Origin: Augochlora pura
Lineage: Eukaryota; Arthropoda; Insecta; Hymenoptera; Halictidae
NCBI RefSeq assembly: GCF_028453695.1
Contig: NC_135778.1
Location: 37,127,214 to 37,191,213, forward strand
Reading direction: 5' to 3'
Length of the DNA: 64,000 nt
Position 1 is the stretch's first letter, and each line of letters starts with the position of its first letter. Under the pieces are notes generated by a model. The model was not told where the DNA came from, did not search any database, and saw nothing but the letters and a program-made list of their open reading frames with translations. Position numbers and translations under genes: made by a program. Positions 11,956 through 21,413 of the stretch are shown here, one piece after another.

Positions 11956-13539
11956 TATATAAATTAAGCCAGCGAGAATTGGGAGACGCGCGCATTTCGA
12001 ATGCCACGTTAATTCTTATTCGTCGCGGCGAAGCGAGCTTGCGGCAATAAATAAAGAACGAATAAATAAAGCGGCGACGAGTTTAAGATACGAGCGGCCC
12101 AGGCCCAAAGAGTTATCGCGTCGAGAACAAAATGTGCTTTCCGGTCCTTGGACGGCGTTGTTTGTTTCGCTAATTGCGAGCAAGTAATTACCAGTTCCCC
12201 ACTCTTACCGGAATAATTGAGGAGGAGAAGGGTGGGGGTGGGGTGGGGGATGAGGAGGAGGAGGACGTGTTGTCCGTTTAATGTCGGCAAATACGATCAG
12301 CCGCTTCAATTATCGAAGCGTCACGAGTCGAAAAAGCCCCTGTTGGCCGGCTTTCTGCTCATTAACGAGGTAGAGAATTAATTATCCGACAGAACATAAA
12401 CCGATTAAACCGGTCACCGTGGAAAAAAGGATCATAAGTTCGCGCGCCGGCTCGCGCCTCGTCTCGTCTCGTCTTTCACGGATAAATCCAGCGTGCGCGT
12501 TGTTTTTGCAAAAAAAAGGTGGAAAAACAAGCCCCGGGGATTTTCACACGACCCCCAGGCGAAGAGAGAGAGAGAGAGAGAGAAAGAGTAGATTACGTTC
12601 GCTTATTTTAATTGACAAGCTTTCAACGGAAAATATTATGAAACGATTATGGCCGGCTAAAACGCTCTTTGCATCGCGCTGAATTTCTTTTGATCTACCG
12701 TGCGCGCTTTTTACTACCTTTCTTACCGTTGTTCGGGTGTAATGATTCGTTTCGCTCGTTATTGTAATTACGGGGTATATGGTCGTGTGTTCGAAATGCG
12801 AATTAATAATAATAATTTGAAACAGTGATTATTTTAATTATATCGTGGTGCGGGGATTATTTTAAGATGTACGAGATATATAATAATAATGATAGTTTAC
12901 TTTTGAGATTTTGAGTGTATAAAAGTGACTAACACCTACAAAAAGATTGATTTCTACTATGAAAACCATTTATTATTTACCGTATTCTGAAGTTGCAGAA
13001 ATTCTCTGAACATCTATTATACCTAAACCATAACAATATAAACTGTCTGCAATAATTTTCTGTCTTCTTTTCGCAACGTTCACGTAGAACGGCTTTTAGC
13101 ATGGCAACCAGGCACGAATGTTTCTTTTTTTTTACTGGCGGCAACATAATTGCGGTCCGAAATGCTATGGATCAAAATTGTACAATGTACATTTGTTGAA
13201 AACGTAATTGCAGTGTCGGACGGTCCGTGTTGCGTGCAATTTTTTACCGCAGTTCCGTTCGCATATGCGTCCGCTAAGTACGCAATCATTGAATCGGTCA
13301 ATGCGTGCATCTGTCATTTCGAGAAAAAAAAAGGAATTGTAATAATTACGACGATGCGCGTACACCGCATGTTAAGGAAAAAAAATGACGAACGCGCGTA
13401 GCAGATTTTAATGACTATAATCTTGCACTTCCTTGTTACAATTGCGACGAGGGAAAGTACTTCGAAACTGAATTTATGGTATCTATGGTATGGGTGAGAG
13501 AACAATGAGGAGGAATTGCAGAAATATTGGATTGTATTG
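11956..13539. other. No gene seen
   Basis: GC-rich segments lie at 12000-12560, with a GA run at about 12564-12585 and a GTGGGG-rich purine tract near 12230-12265; the rest is AT-rich. Short frames only. Confidence 0.4.
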
Positions 13540-14250
13540 TACGTTGTATTATATTATATTGTGATATGATATGATATGCTATAGTATATTATACTGTGTT
13601 ATGCTATACTATGCTGTGCTGTGCTATGCTATTGCTATTGTTTTTGCTATTGCTATTGTTATTGCTATTGTGTTTGCTATTGCTATTGTTATTGTTATTG
13701 CTATCGCTATTGTTATGGCTATCGCTATTGTTATTGTTATGCTATTGCTATTGTTATGCTATTGTTATGCTATTGTTATTGTTATACTATTGTTATTGCT
13801 ATTGTTATTGTTATACTATTGTTATTGCTATTGTTATGATATTGCTATTGCTATACTATCGCTGTACTATACTGTGCTTTACTATACTATACTATACTAT
13901 GCTATTCTATGCTATGCTATTCTATGCTATGCTATGCTATGCTATGCTATACTATACTGCGCTGTGCTATGTTGTGGTATACTATGCTACGCTATGCTAC
14001 ACTATATTATATTATCTTATACTATCCTATGCTATGCTACTCTATATTATATTATGCTATGCTGTGGTTGCTACACTATATAATATTATATTGTGCTATG
14101 ATATGCTATGTTACGCTATGATACAGTATATTATATTGTACCTTGCTACGCAATGCTACACTATATTATATTATATTGTACTATGCTACGCAATGCTACA
14201 CTATATTATATTATATCGTACTGTGCTACGCAATGTTACACTATATTACA
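13540..14250. repeat. CTATN / CTATTG microsatellite field
   Basis: About 700 bases are built almost wholly from 5- and 6-base units: ATATG and CTATG at the start, CTATTG and TTATTG hexamers in 13620-13860, then CTATA, CTATG and CTACG mixtures. Near 14120-14240 a larger unit repeats about every 55-58 bases (TACACTATATTATATTATAT followed by TGTACTRTGCTACGCAATG). Long frames here (170 and 246 codons, rich in L, Y and C) are low-complexity artefacts. Confidence 0.93.
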
Positions 14251-14452
14251 TTAACAAGAAATTAATTAAAAGCAACCGCGATCGTCGCGACTCACCCTGC
14301 GTTTCGCAGGGGTGGTTTTCACCGCGCGACAGCTAAACGCCTCTAATTCCGCGGCGTCTGCACATTCGCGGCTCCGCCGTGATTTTCATAAATATTCACG
14401 CGCCTCGATTGCGAGCACCCATAGGGTTAACGTTGTCGCGCCGTCTAGGACG

Positions 14453-14456
<4 letters not shown>

Positions 14457-14525
<69 letters not shown>
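14457..14525 (+). repeat. Poly-G run of 69
   Basis: An uninterrupted run of 69 G lies between ordinary GC-rich flanks. If real it would be a strong G-quadruplex block. It could equally be a collapsed or artificial homopolymer from sequencing or assembly. The proline- and glycine-run frames across it are artefacts. Confidence 0.95.
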
Positions 14526-14526
<1 letters not shown>

Positions 14527-15163
14527 AGACGCGTTTCCTTGCTCTTCCGCGGGTCAATCTACGATTACATCTTGTGCCGGCGCGGCCCGTGTTCGTAGTC
14601 AACGGCGTGGAACCTCGTTAACAACTCGTCGTTACTAATTAGTACGAGGGGTTCGGGATCGATCAGAACCAATTAAGAGCGGCGAAGCATCGGTGTGTAC
14701 CCCCGTCCCTGCCTCTCTCTCTCTCTCTCTCTATCCCTCTCTCCTCCCCATCCGGAGTGAAATCCGCACTTCGCGACGGCGATTAAGGCACCGGGGCGGC
14801 CCTTCATCGGACGCGGGAAATCCCCGGCGCGGCGTGTGTCCCGTAAGCGCGCGCCGCCTCGTACAAGCGCGTGTGTTTTAGACGCGTTAACGCGGCTACG
14901 ATGCCGGGCGGATTAAGTCGCTTGGTTGGTGTGAATGAAACGGCAGGTGGTAGATGTTTTGGTTAAACTTTCGTTAAGAAAATTTAATTATTATTTCTTT
15001 AATCAGGATAGAGAGAAATAATAAATTCATTCCAAGTTATTAATGTTTTTTTTAAAGAAATCGGAAGATCGAGAGATATTCGTTGAATCTAGCTTTTACG
15101 TCCACTGTCGCTTGGAAAAAATTCATTTTTAATAAAAACGTATCGTAATTCTGTTGATTGCAG
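14526..15163. other. No gene seen
   Basis: GC-rich to about 14930, with a CT run at 14712-14740, then AT-rich up to the candidate exon. No recognisable coding sequence. Confidence 0.4.
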
Positions 15164-15228
15164 GTTCAGTGCGCGCTGCGATACCTCTTCTCTGCAAACA
15201 ATTACATCGGTCGCCTCTTGCGAATAAG
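15164..15228 (+). other. Candidate 65-nt internal exon
   Basis: A 65-base segment is preceded by a fair acceptor (TTCTGTTGATTGCAG) and followed by a consensus-like donor (AATAAG|GTAAGG). Two of three phases are open. Phase 0 reads VQCALRYLFSANNYIGRLLR, with a faint look of the start of a KH domain (NNYIGR), but the GxxG loop is not evident. No matching neighbouring exon was found, so this may be a chance pairing of splice signals. Confidence 0.22.
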
Positions 15229-15348
15229 GTAAGGCAAATACTGAAACTTCTCGTTTTCACGTTTCTGTGATTAATAATTAGATTTTTGACGCTTCGAAGA
15301 TCCGTGTATAAGAGACGGAACTATTTGCACGAAGTCAACATACTTTAG

Positions 15349-15559
15349 TTAACCCTTTGCAGTCGGAAATCCAAAATATTTCTTCAGACTTACAGTGTTT
15401 CGATTTTATATAACCTGGAGCATTTTATACATTATAAAATTGAATTTCATGACTCATGTAACAGATAATAGCTCTTAACAATTTTTTAAATTTTAGTAGA
15501 TGAAGATTATTGAAGATTAGGATAATTTTTAGAGTCGCCATTCGACCGCAAAGGGTTAA
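15349..15559 (+). mobile_element. Family I TTAA MITE, complete
   Basis: A 211-bp insertion bounded by TTAA at 15349-15352 and 15556-15559. The left end is CCCTTTGCAGTCGGAA and the right end is CATTCGACCGCAAAGGG, which are terminal inverted repeats of about 13 bases with a few mismatches. The internal body is AT-rich and non-coding. Confidence 0.85.
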
Positions 15560-17320
15560 TAAAAGGTGTCACAAAATTCTTATAATTAATATATAAGTTT
15601 TATTAATTATTAAATATTCATTATTATTAAATATATTATAAATCTTATAATCTCATAATTATCTTATAGTCTAAGAATTATAAAATTCTTATTAATCCAT
15701 AATCTTCGTTTTACATTAAATTTGCATAAAATCGATTTGCATAAAATTATCTAAAAATAATGTCAACCAGATAAAAAAGGTAAAAACGTTACACATTAAA
15801 TTTCTTCCAAGCAATCCCCATAAACTAACGGCAACAAATCGGACCCATTCTCGCGAGCCGGCGTTAACGCAAATTAGAACAATCAGAGTTCCTAATCCGG
15901 CGTTCGGATTTCGGAATGGCCAACGGCGATCCGCGAGAAACCGATACCTCGATTTCCGTACTTCGTGTACGGACGCAGAAAATCACCTCAACCGGCGCGA
16001 GTGCCGCGTCGTATGCAAATGCAATCATATTGTTTCGAGAAATGGCACCGGGTAAGATCATCCTCAACGGCGCCGCGCCGCGTACAATGCCTAATCGACG
16101 TACCTGTTTATGAAGCGGCTACGAAGATTTGCATGTTGCTCAAGTGTGCGCGGATTATGCGTTTAACTCGCGTTCAACCGTCCGTGCGCTGTCGCTCGGC
16201 AATTTACATCCCTCGAAAGTGACGCCCGCGGTTTCGAGTGCCCGCTCGATTAGGCGATCGATTCTCCACCCTCGATCGCTTCGCGGATTCTCGATCGTGC
16301 TCGGCGCACGAATTACGAAACGGCGACGGAAAATCTGAGATATAATTTTTGAAAAAAGAAAATAATCTTCTCAGGTTTTTATTTTCTTTTTTTAGTATAT
16401 TAAGTGATGGTTATAATTGACACGGAATATATGGAATAATTGATTTCATTGATTAAATTCGTTACCAATAAATTTCAGATTTTGTATAGATTATTTTTTC
16501 ATCTAATAATATAATTCTAATCGGCGCCTGTCGAACAAAAATCTTGCAAATTAGTTTTTCGATAAGTGTAATCAAACTCCACCTTGCTCTACGTTTCTGG
16601 GATAAAAATGTAATTTCTCCGGTCCCGTGTACCGAGTGAAAATTCTCGTTACCAAGGTCATTGTTCCGAGAGAAATGTTCGAACGAACCGCGCGGGCTGG
16701 TTGGAATCGATCGATTTGAATTTTTTTCGAAGGCGTGCTCCGCTGCCGCCGCGAGGTTATTCATCGGCGAAGTTCGATGCCGGGGGGAGGGAGGAGGGGG
16801 GCGTGTAACAAATTTAAGTGCTCGCGTCGAGGTTATCGCGCGGCAGGCCGCTTCCTTATACTGTTTTTCGTGACTTATGCGAGCACATATCGGTTGCCGG
16901 TAATCCAGCATTTTCGCGCCGCGTGTCCGTGAACCACGCTATTCCGCTGGAAAAAGTTCATGAAATATCGCCCGCGCGAAGTTTTCGGGGGGGGGGGGGG
17001 GCTCTTGCGTACACCGGGGGCGCCGCGCCGGTTTTAACGGAATTAATCGTTCCGCGAAAATTGATAGCGACCGGTTTACAAAAGCGGCACACTTTTCACG
17101 GTATTAGGGGTGTCCCCGGTAGGTTCCCTTCTTTTTTCGAAAGCAGTGGACGATATTTATCGTCCAAGGCTGATTTATTGCGTATTAGAATTGTAAATTG
17201 ATTGTGGGAATAATTCATTATTAAACACTGTTAAATCTATAATTGGAACTTTTATTAGAATTTTTATTATTTAAAGAAAGGTATAAATTACGTCCTTTCT
17301 ATTTGAGACATTTCAGAATA
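15560..17320. other. No gene seen; 15-base G run
   Basis: AT-rich DNA to 15830, then GC-rich segments (15830-16330 and 16640-17110). A run of 15 G lies at 16987-17001 and a GGGGGAGGGAGGAGGGGGG tract near 16782. Frames of up to about 150 codons occur in overlapping phases without domains. Confidence 0.4.
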
Positions 17321-17560
17321 GAGTAGAATAGAGCAGAATAGAGTAGAATAGAGCAGAATAGAGTAGAATAGAGTAAAATAGAGCAGAATAGAGTGGACTA
17401 GAGTAAAATAGAGCAGAATAGAGCGGACTAGAGCAGAATAGAGTAAAATAGAGCAGAATAGAGTGCACTAGAGTAGAATAGAGTAAAATAGAGCAGAATA
17501 AAGTGGACTAGAGTAGAATAGAGTAAAATAGAGCAGAATAGAGTAGAATAGAGTAAAATA
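17321..17560. repeat. Decamer array (GAGTAGAATA)24
   Basis: Twenty-four 10-base units in perfect register, alternating among GAGTAGAATA, GAGCAGAATA, GAGTAAAATA and GAGTGGACTA. Not a single indel interrupts the 240 bases. Low-complexity S/L/Y/F frames on the minus strand are artefacts. Confidence 0.95.
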
Positions 17561-18363
17561 TTTATATTCACAGTATTTAATGGAGTGGAATAAAGTTGAA
17601 TGTAACAGAACACAATAATGATTTCCGGGAAAAAAAAGATGTCGTTTATACCGAAAATAATTTCACGAATTTCCGCAATAATTTTTGTGTCGACGACATT
17701 TGCCGAAAACATTTGCAAGCTTGTAAAAACTATTTGCAGTTAAAGCTGGAAAAATTCACAAAGCAGAAAGTTTGACTTGTTTTTCAAAACTGAGATATTC
17801 GCTCGGATTCGTTTCTATCGTAACCTATAAAAATCGCGCACCGCTTACCGAGCCGTAAAACAAGTTGAACATTTCGCATAATTCAACATACGCTTCTGCA
17901 TATACATTATGCAAATTTTATTTTCGAAGCGATTTCACAGTTTTTCCGGGAATCAAAAGGAGGAAATATTATAGCACTGTTTTACCATAACCGTCGCCGC
18001 AGTCCCGATCCAATCGTGAATTTGCGGAGCATGGTTAAATGAAATCTACGGGTAGTATAAATAAAAAGAATTGAACGACCCGCTATACTAATTGAAACAG
18101 AATGGAACCGGTGTTTCAATTAAATCTCAGACAGGTATACAAGTTATTCCGCGAAATGTTACGTTATATTAAAAAAAACTTTTGCAGGTCGTGCCCGATG
18201 CAAGTACCGTTTTCAATTATCGTACGAAATTACGGTTAAAAAAAAAAGAAAACATAAAAAATAACTGCTAGCACTGCGAATGAAGCGTCGACAGTTTCGA
18301 TATCGCTGTAAACATCGTGGAACGCGTTCCCGCGAATTGTAAATCAGTAGAATTATTAATCAT
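17561..18363. other. No gene seen
   Basis: Mixed, mostly AT-rich sequence without a recognisable exon or element. Confidence 0.4.
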
Positions 18364-18450
18364 TTAACCCCTAGACGATCATGCGAGCGTACGTTGTACG
18401 CGCATCAAGCAATTAAACAATGAACTGTTTTAAATCGTACGAGCTCTATT
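18364..18450. mobile_element. Possible end of another TTAA element
   Basis: TTAA followed by CCCCTAGACGATCATGCG, then the inverted repeat GCGTAC-GTT-GTACGC at about 18388-18402. The layout resembles the TTAA/CCC ends elsewhere in the window, but I could not find a partner end, so this is tentative. Confidence 0.3.
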
Positions 18451-19111
18451 AAATTCCAAACGATATTACCTTTTTTTTTAAACGGACTCAAATGTTACCG
18501 GCGCGTTATTGTTTGCGTTATTATTATATGAAAATTATTGTTCGCGAAGGCGTTAATGCGGCCCGTTGATTCGCTAAACAAAATACGTCCGCCTCAAAGC
18601 TTTATCCCGTCGAATCAATTCCGCCGTAGAAAAAGAAAAAAGAAGAAGAGAATTTATACGATTTTCATCACTGTCGTCGGTTGAACAAAAAATCGATCTA
18701 CACATTTCAATCCGGGATCTTTTTACAGGGAGGCTGTTTCAAGGCATCGCGCGAATCACCTGGCCGGCTCGATTTAATTAAAATTCGGAGAATCCCATCA
18801 TTCCTATCAACCGAACAATCCGGCCCATTAATAATCCCTGTCTATGGCTCTCTGATACCGTCCCCACGCAAAAATTCGCCAATCATTCTCGGAAAAACTA
18901 CTTCTCGATAACCCAATATTTTCTCCAATACATCGGGCGTGCCAATTAAAACCACGATATCCGACACGTTCTGCGGGCGTCCGGTTTTGTTGGCCAACCC
19001 GTCGTCCATCGGGGCGGATTGAAAAAAATATCGCGCACGCCCTACGAGTGCATAAAACTACCCGGTTACTTAACGCTTTAGCGACCGTTGCTTCACTTCC
19101 ACTTTCATATG
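18451..19111. other. No gene seen
   Basis: AT-rich to mixed sequence. The minus-strand frame that starts inside the mariner remnant at 19238 reads out into this DNA without any domain. Confidence 0.4.
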
Positions 19112-19113
19112 TA

Positions 19114-19321
19114 AAGGGTGTCCCAAAATTCACGCGAGAAGTAATTTTGATAGAAAACACAGATTTATCATTATTTGCAAAATATTGCTCAGCAATAAAA
19201 ATGCGTTGTTCTTTTGTGTAGCGCTCCATCTTTAACAACCCTGAACTGTCAGCTGTCGTTCTGTATCTTTTTTTTTGGTTTGCAACACTTTACCAACAAA
19301 ATTGAATTTTGGGACACCCTT
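19114..19321 (-). mobile_element. Tc1/mariner-type deletion derivative with transposase N-terminus
   Basis: A 208-bp element with TA at each side (19112 and 19322) and perfect terminal inverted repeats AAGGGTGTCCCAAAATT. On the minus strand, starting with ATG at 19229, it encodes MERYTKEQRIFIAEQYF followed by about ten more plausible residues. This resembles the N-terminal helix-turn-helix segment common in insect mariner-like transposases. The frame then runs straight into the other end, so nearly all of the transposase, including any DDD/DDE catalytic part, is missing. The element cannot move by itself. Confidence 0.8.
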
Positions 19322-19339
19322 TATAAAGTACGCTTTGTC

Positions 19340-19416
19340 AGGTAAAATGGAAATACTGTAAGCTGGAAAAATTATTTCAGATTTATAGCTGGAATGGCTT
19401 CGAGTGCAAAGTGTTA
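19340..19416 (-). mobile_element. Family I fragment (5' end only)
   Basis: On the minus strand this reads as the family I 5' end and body: the right border here is GGCTTCGAGTGCAAAGTGTTAA, preceded by inverted body sequence down to about 19340. The left part is lost close to the mariner remnant that ends at 19321. Confidence 0.65.
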
Positions 19417-19449
19417 AATTATTGGCTACCGTGTCAACCGATTCATAGG

Positions 19450-19692
19450 TTACCCCTTTGCGCTCCGAGCCATTTTTACTGTAATTCTATAATCATTTTT
19501 CCGACATACAGCATTTTCATTTTATATGACAAAATGTTTTTTATGTATATGAACTTGAATCTTGTTATTCATGCAGTAACAGTTATGCTTTTAATAATTT
19601 TTGAAATTTAATTTTTTATCAAAATTATTTTGGAATATACCGTAACAATTGTAGTGGTGCCACAGAGTCACCATTCGAGTGCAAATGGTTAA
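19450..19692 (+). mobile_element. Family I TTAA MITE, complete
   Basis: A 243-bp copy. The left border is TTAC (one change from TTAA) then CCCTTTGCGCTCCGAGCC; the right border is CATTCGAGTGCAAATGG then TTAA at 19689-19692. The body includes CCGACATACAGCATTTTC, shared with the copies at 8520, 32893 and 37998. It is non-coding. Confidence 0.85.
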
Positions 19693-20329
19693 CAGATTCG
19701 CACGTTCATAAAATATTTTTCGTCTCGCCGTCGATAAAGTAAGTTTATTGTACGGCGCGTCGCGGTTTTAGATTTTTGACAATAAAACGCCGGGTTTTAT
19801 AAGACACGCTAATTATGCAAATGCTAATCATAATTAGGCCCCCGGCGGCGCGGGCTCGCAGTATACGAGGCACGCGATAAGGGACGGCGCATAATTAGAC
19901 GCGTGTGCCCGGGTATCCCGCCGGAAAATTCATCACTCGAGAAGCGATGTATATTCATAAACGAAGCAGCGGCGGGGCTCGCCAACTCGGCATCGAGCAT
20001 AGAAAGCCGAAGAGGCGGGCGATGTGCCGATGCTTCTCACCGCGTGTCTCGCGCCTGCCGCGGCGCGTAATTATTAACTCGCGCGAATCTATGGATCTGC
20101 GCGCCTTGACATAACCTTGAAATGCCAATGGCTGTAGTCAAAAAAACGATTTTCATTTGCTGACACGATTTGTCGTGTTATTTCGTTTTATGTTTTATCT
20201 TGACAATTTATTTTATTAGTATTCTATCTTTTATTTTATATTTTGTACATAACGTTGACATAATCTTGACAATTTATTTTTTCAGTATTCTATATTTTAT
20301 ATTATCGCATTTTTCTATATTATCGCATT
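19693..20329. other. No gene seen; short duplicated segment
   Basis: GC-rich 19790-20110, then AT-rich. A segment with TCTTGACAATTTATTTT occurs twice about 67 bases apart (near 20198 and 20265). No gene was recognised. Confidence 0.4.
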
Positions 20330-20610
20330 ACCGATTTATGCTACTCTTTATCGCTATACTTATATCACTGTACTCATATCGCTATACTTATATCACTGTA
20401 CTCATATCGCTATATTTATATCACTGTACTCATATCGCTATATTTATATCACTGTACTCATATCGCTAGAATTATTTCGCTATATCTATAGCAAGGACAG
20501 TAAGACCAATAGCAAACTCATCACCGATATATACTACTCTTTATTGCTATAGTTGTATCGCTATTTTTATAGCAAGAACAGCAAAACCAATAGCAAACTC
20601 ACTCAATAAT
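20330..20610. repeat. 28-bp tandem repeat within a larger duplication
   Basis: Four 28-base units (TATCGCTATACTTATATCAC plus TGTACTCA) start at 20349, 20377, 20405 and 20433. The array is framed by a larger two-copy repeat: ACCGATTTATGCTACTCTTT near 20330 returns as ACCGATATATACTACTCTTT near 20523, and a segment containing CCAATAGCAAACTCA occurs near 20510 and 20585. Confidence 0.85.
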
Positions 20611-21313
20611 CTAACCTAACGAAAAGATGTTACAACAAAGGGTTAACAAACCGCGAGAATATCCCTCCTAACCGAAACGTTCCCGCCCGGCCGGCACAAA
20701 TCGATCTTTATCCGATGGAATCGCGCGTCGAGTGTACTTCGATGCCCCTCCGCTCGGCTACGACACTTGAGAGCGGCCCGTCATTTGCGCCGCTTAATTA
20801 ACGTGCCGGAACCCCGGGAACGCGGAGAGAGTCGCGCCGGAAATCGGCCGTCCGTTGATCCTTCTGACGGCGCGCGCGGCGGGGCCTCGTTTCACCGGAA
20901 ACGCTGCGGTTCCGCGGGATCGGATGACCTACCACCCCGAAGAGATAATTCGAGCGGGGAAACTCCAACGTTCAAGTTTATTGTTACCTGGTTACAGAGG
21001 TATTTAGCGCGGAGCGGTGCTCACGGCGTCGTTAAAGCAAATCGCGTACCGCTCTTTTATCGTCGCCGGCTGCATTTATTGCGGACCCGTAAACTGCGGT
21101 ATTTAAACCAATTAACTCTTAACTACCGGCACGAAGTGACCGGAAGTTCGTAATGATAGTTTGATTTCGTTCGTTGCCGGATGGCTGGATCGGACTTTGA
21201 AACGGGATATTGTTATGGAAGGCGGTGTAACAATTTCTATTCGCCGATGGATGGTAGAAAATAAATTGTTCGCATTTTAGGTGTACCATTTTAGGTATAC
21301 CATTTTAGGTGTA
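20611..21313. other. GC-rich stretch, no gene recognised
   Basis: GC-rich from 20640 to 21160, including a CAAAGGGTTAA motif at 20636-20646 that may be a lone TTAA-element end. A 128-codon plus-strand frame (20767-21153) has no recognisable domain, and similar frames in GC-rich DNA elsewhere in the window look fortuitous. Just before the gap an ACCATTTTAGGTGT-like unit repeats three times. Confidence 0.4.
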
Positions 21314-21413
21314 NNNNNNNNNNNNNNNNNNNNNNNNNNNNNNNNNNNNNNNNNNNNNNNNNNNNNNNNNNNNNNNNNNNNNNNNNNNNNNNNNNNNNNN
21401 NNNNNNNNNNNNN
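21314..21413. other. Assembly gap of 100 N
   Basis: Exactly 100 N. The left flank is a short tandem repeat (TTTTAGGTGTACCA-like), which may explain the break in the assembly. Confidence 0.97.

Noticed and set aside
13596..14336. 246-codon frame rich in L, Y and C
   Set aside because: It is low-complexity translation of CTATN and CTATTG microsatellites.
14427..14435. GGGTTAACG as a TTAA-element end
   Set aside because: The flanking bases match none of the families and no partner end is near; probably chance.
17827..17870. TATAAAAA as a promoter
   Set aside because: No initiator-like sequence at the proper distance.
20330..20610. CRISPR-like direct repeats
   Set aside because: The units are contiguous tandem repeats without unique spacers, as are all other arrays in this window, and the genome is eukaryotic.
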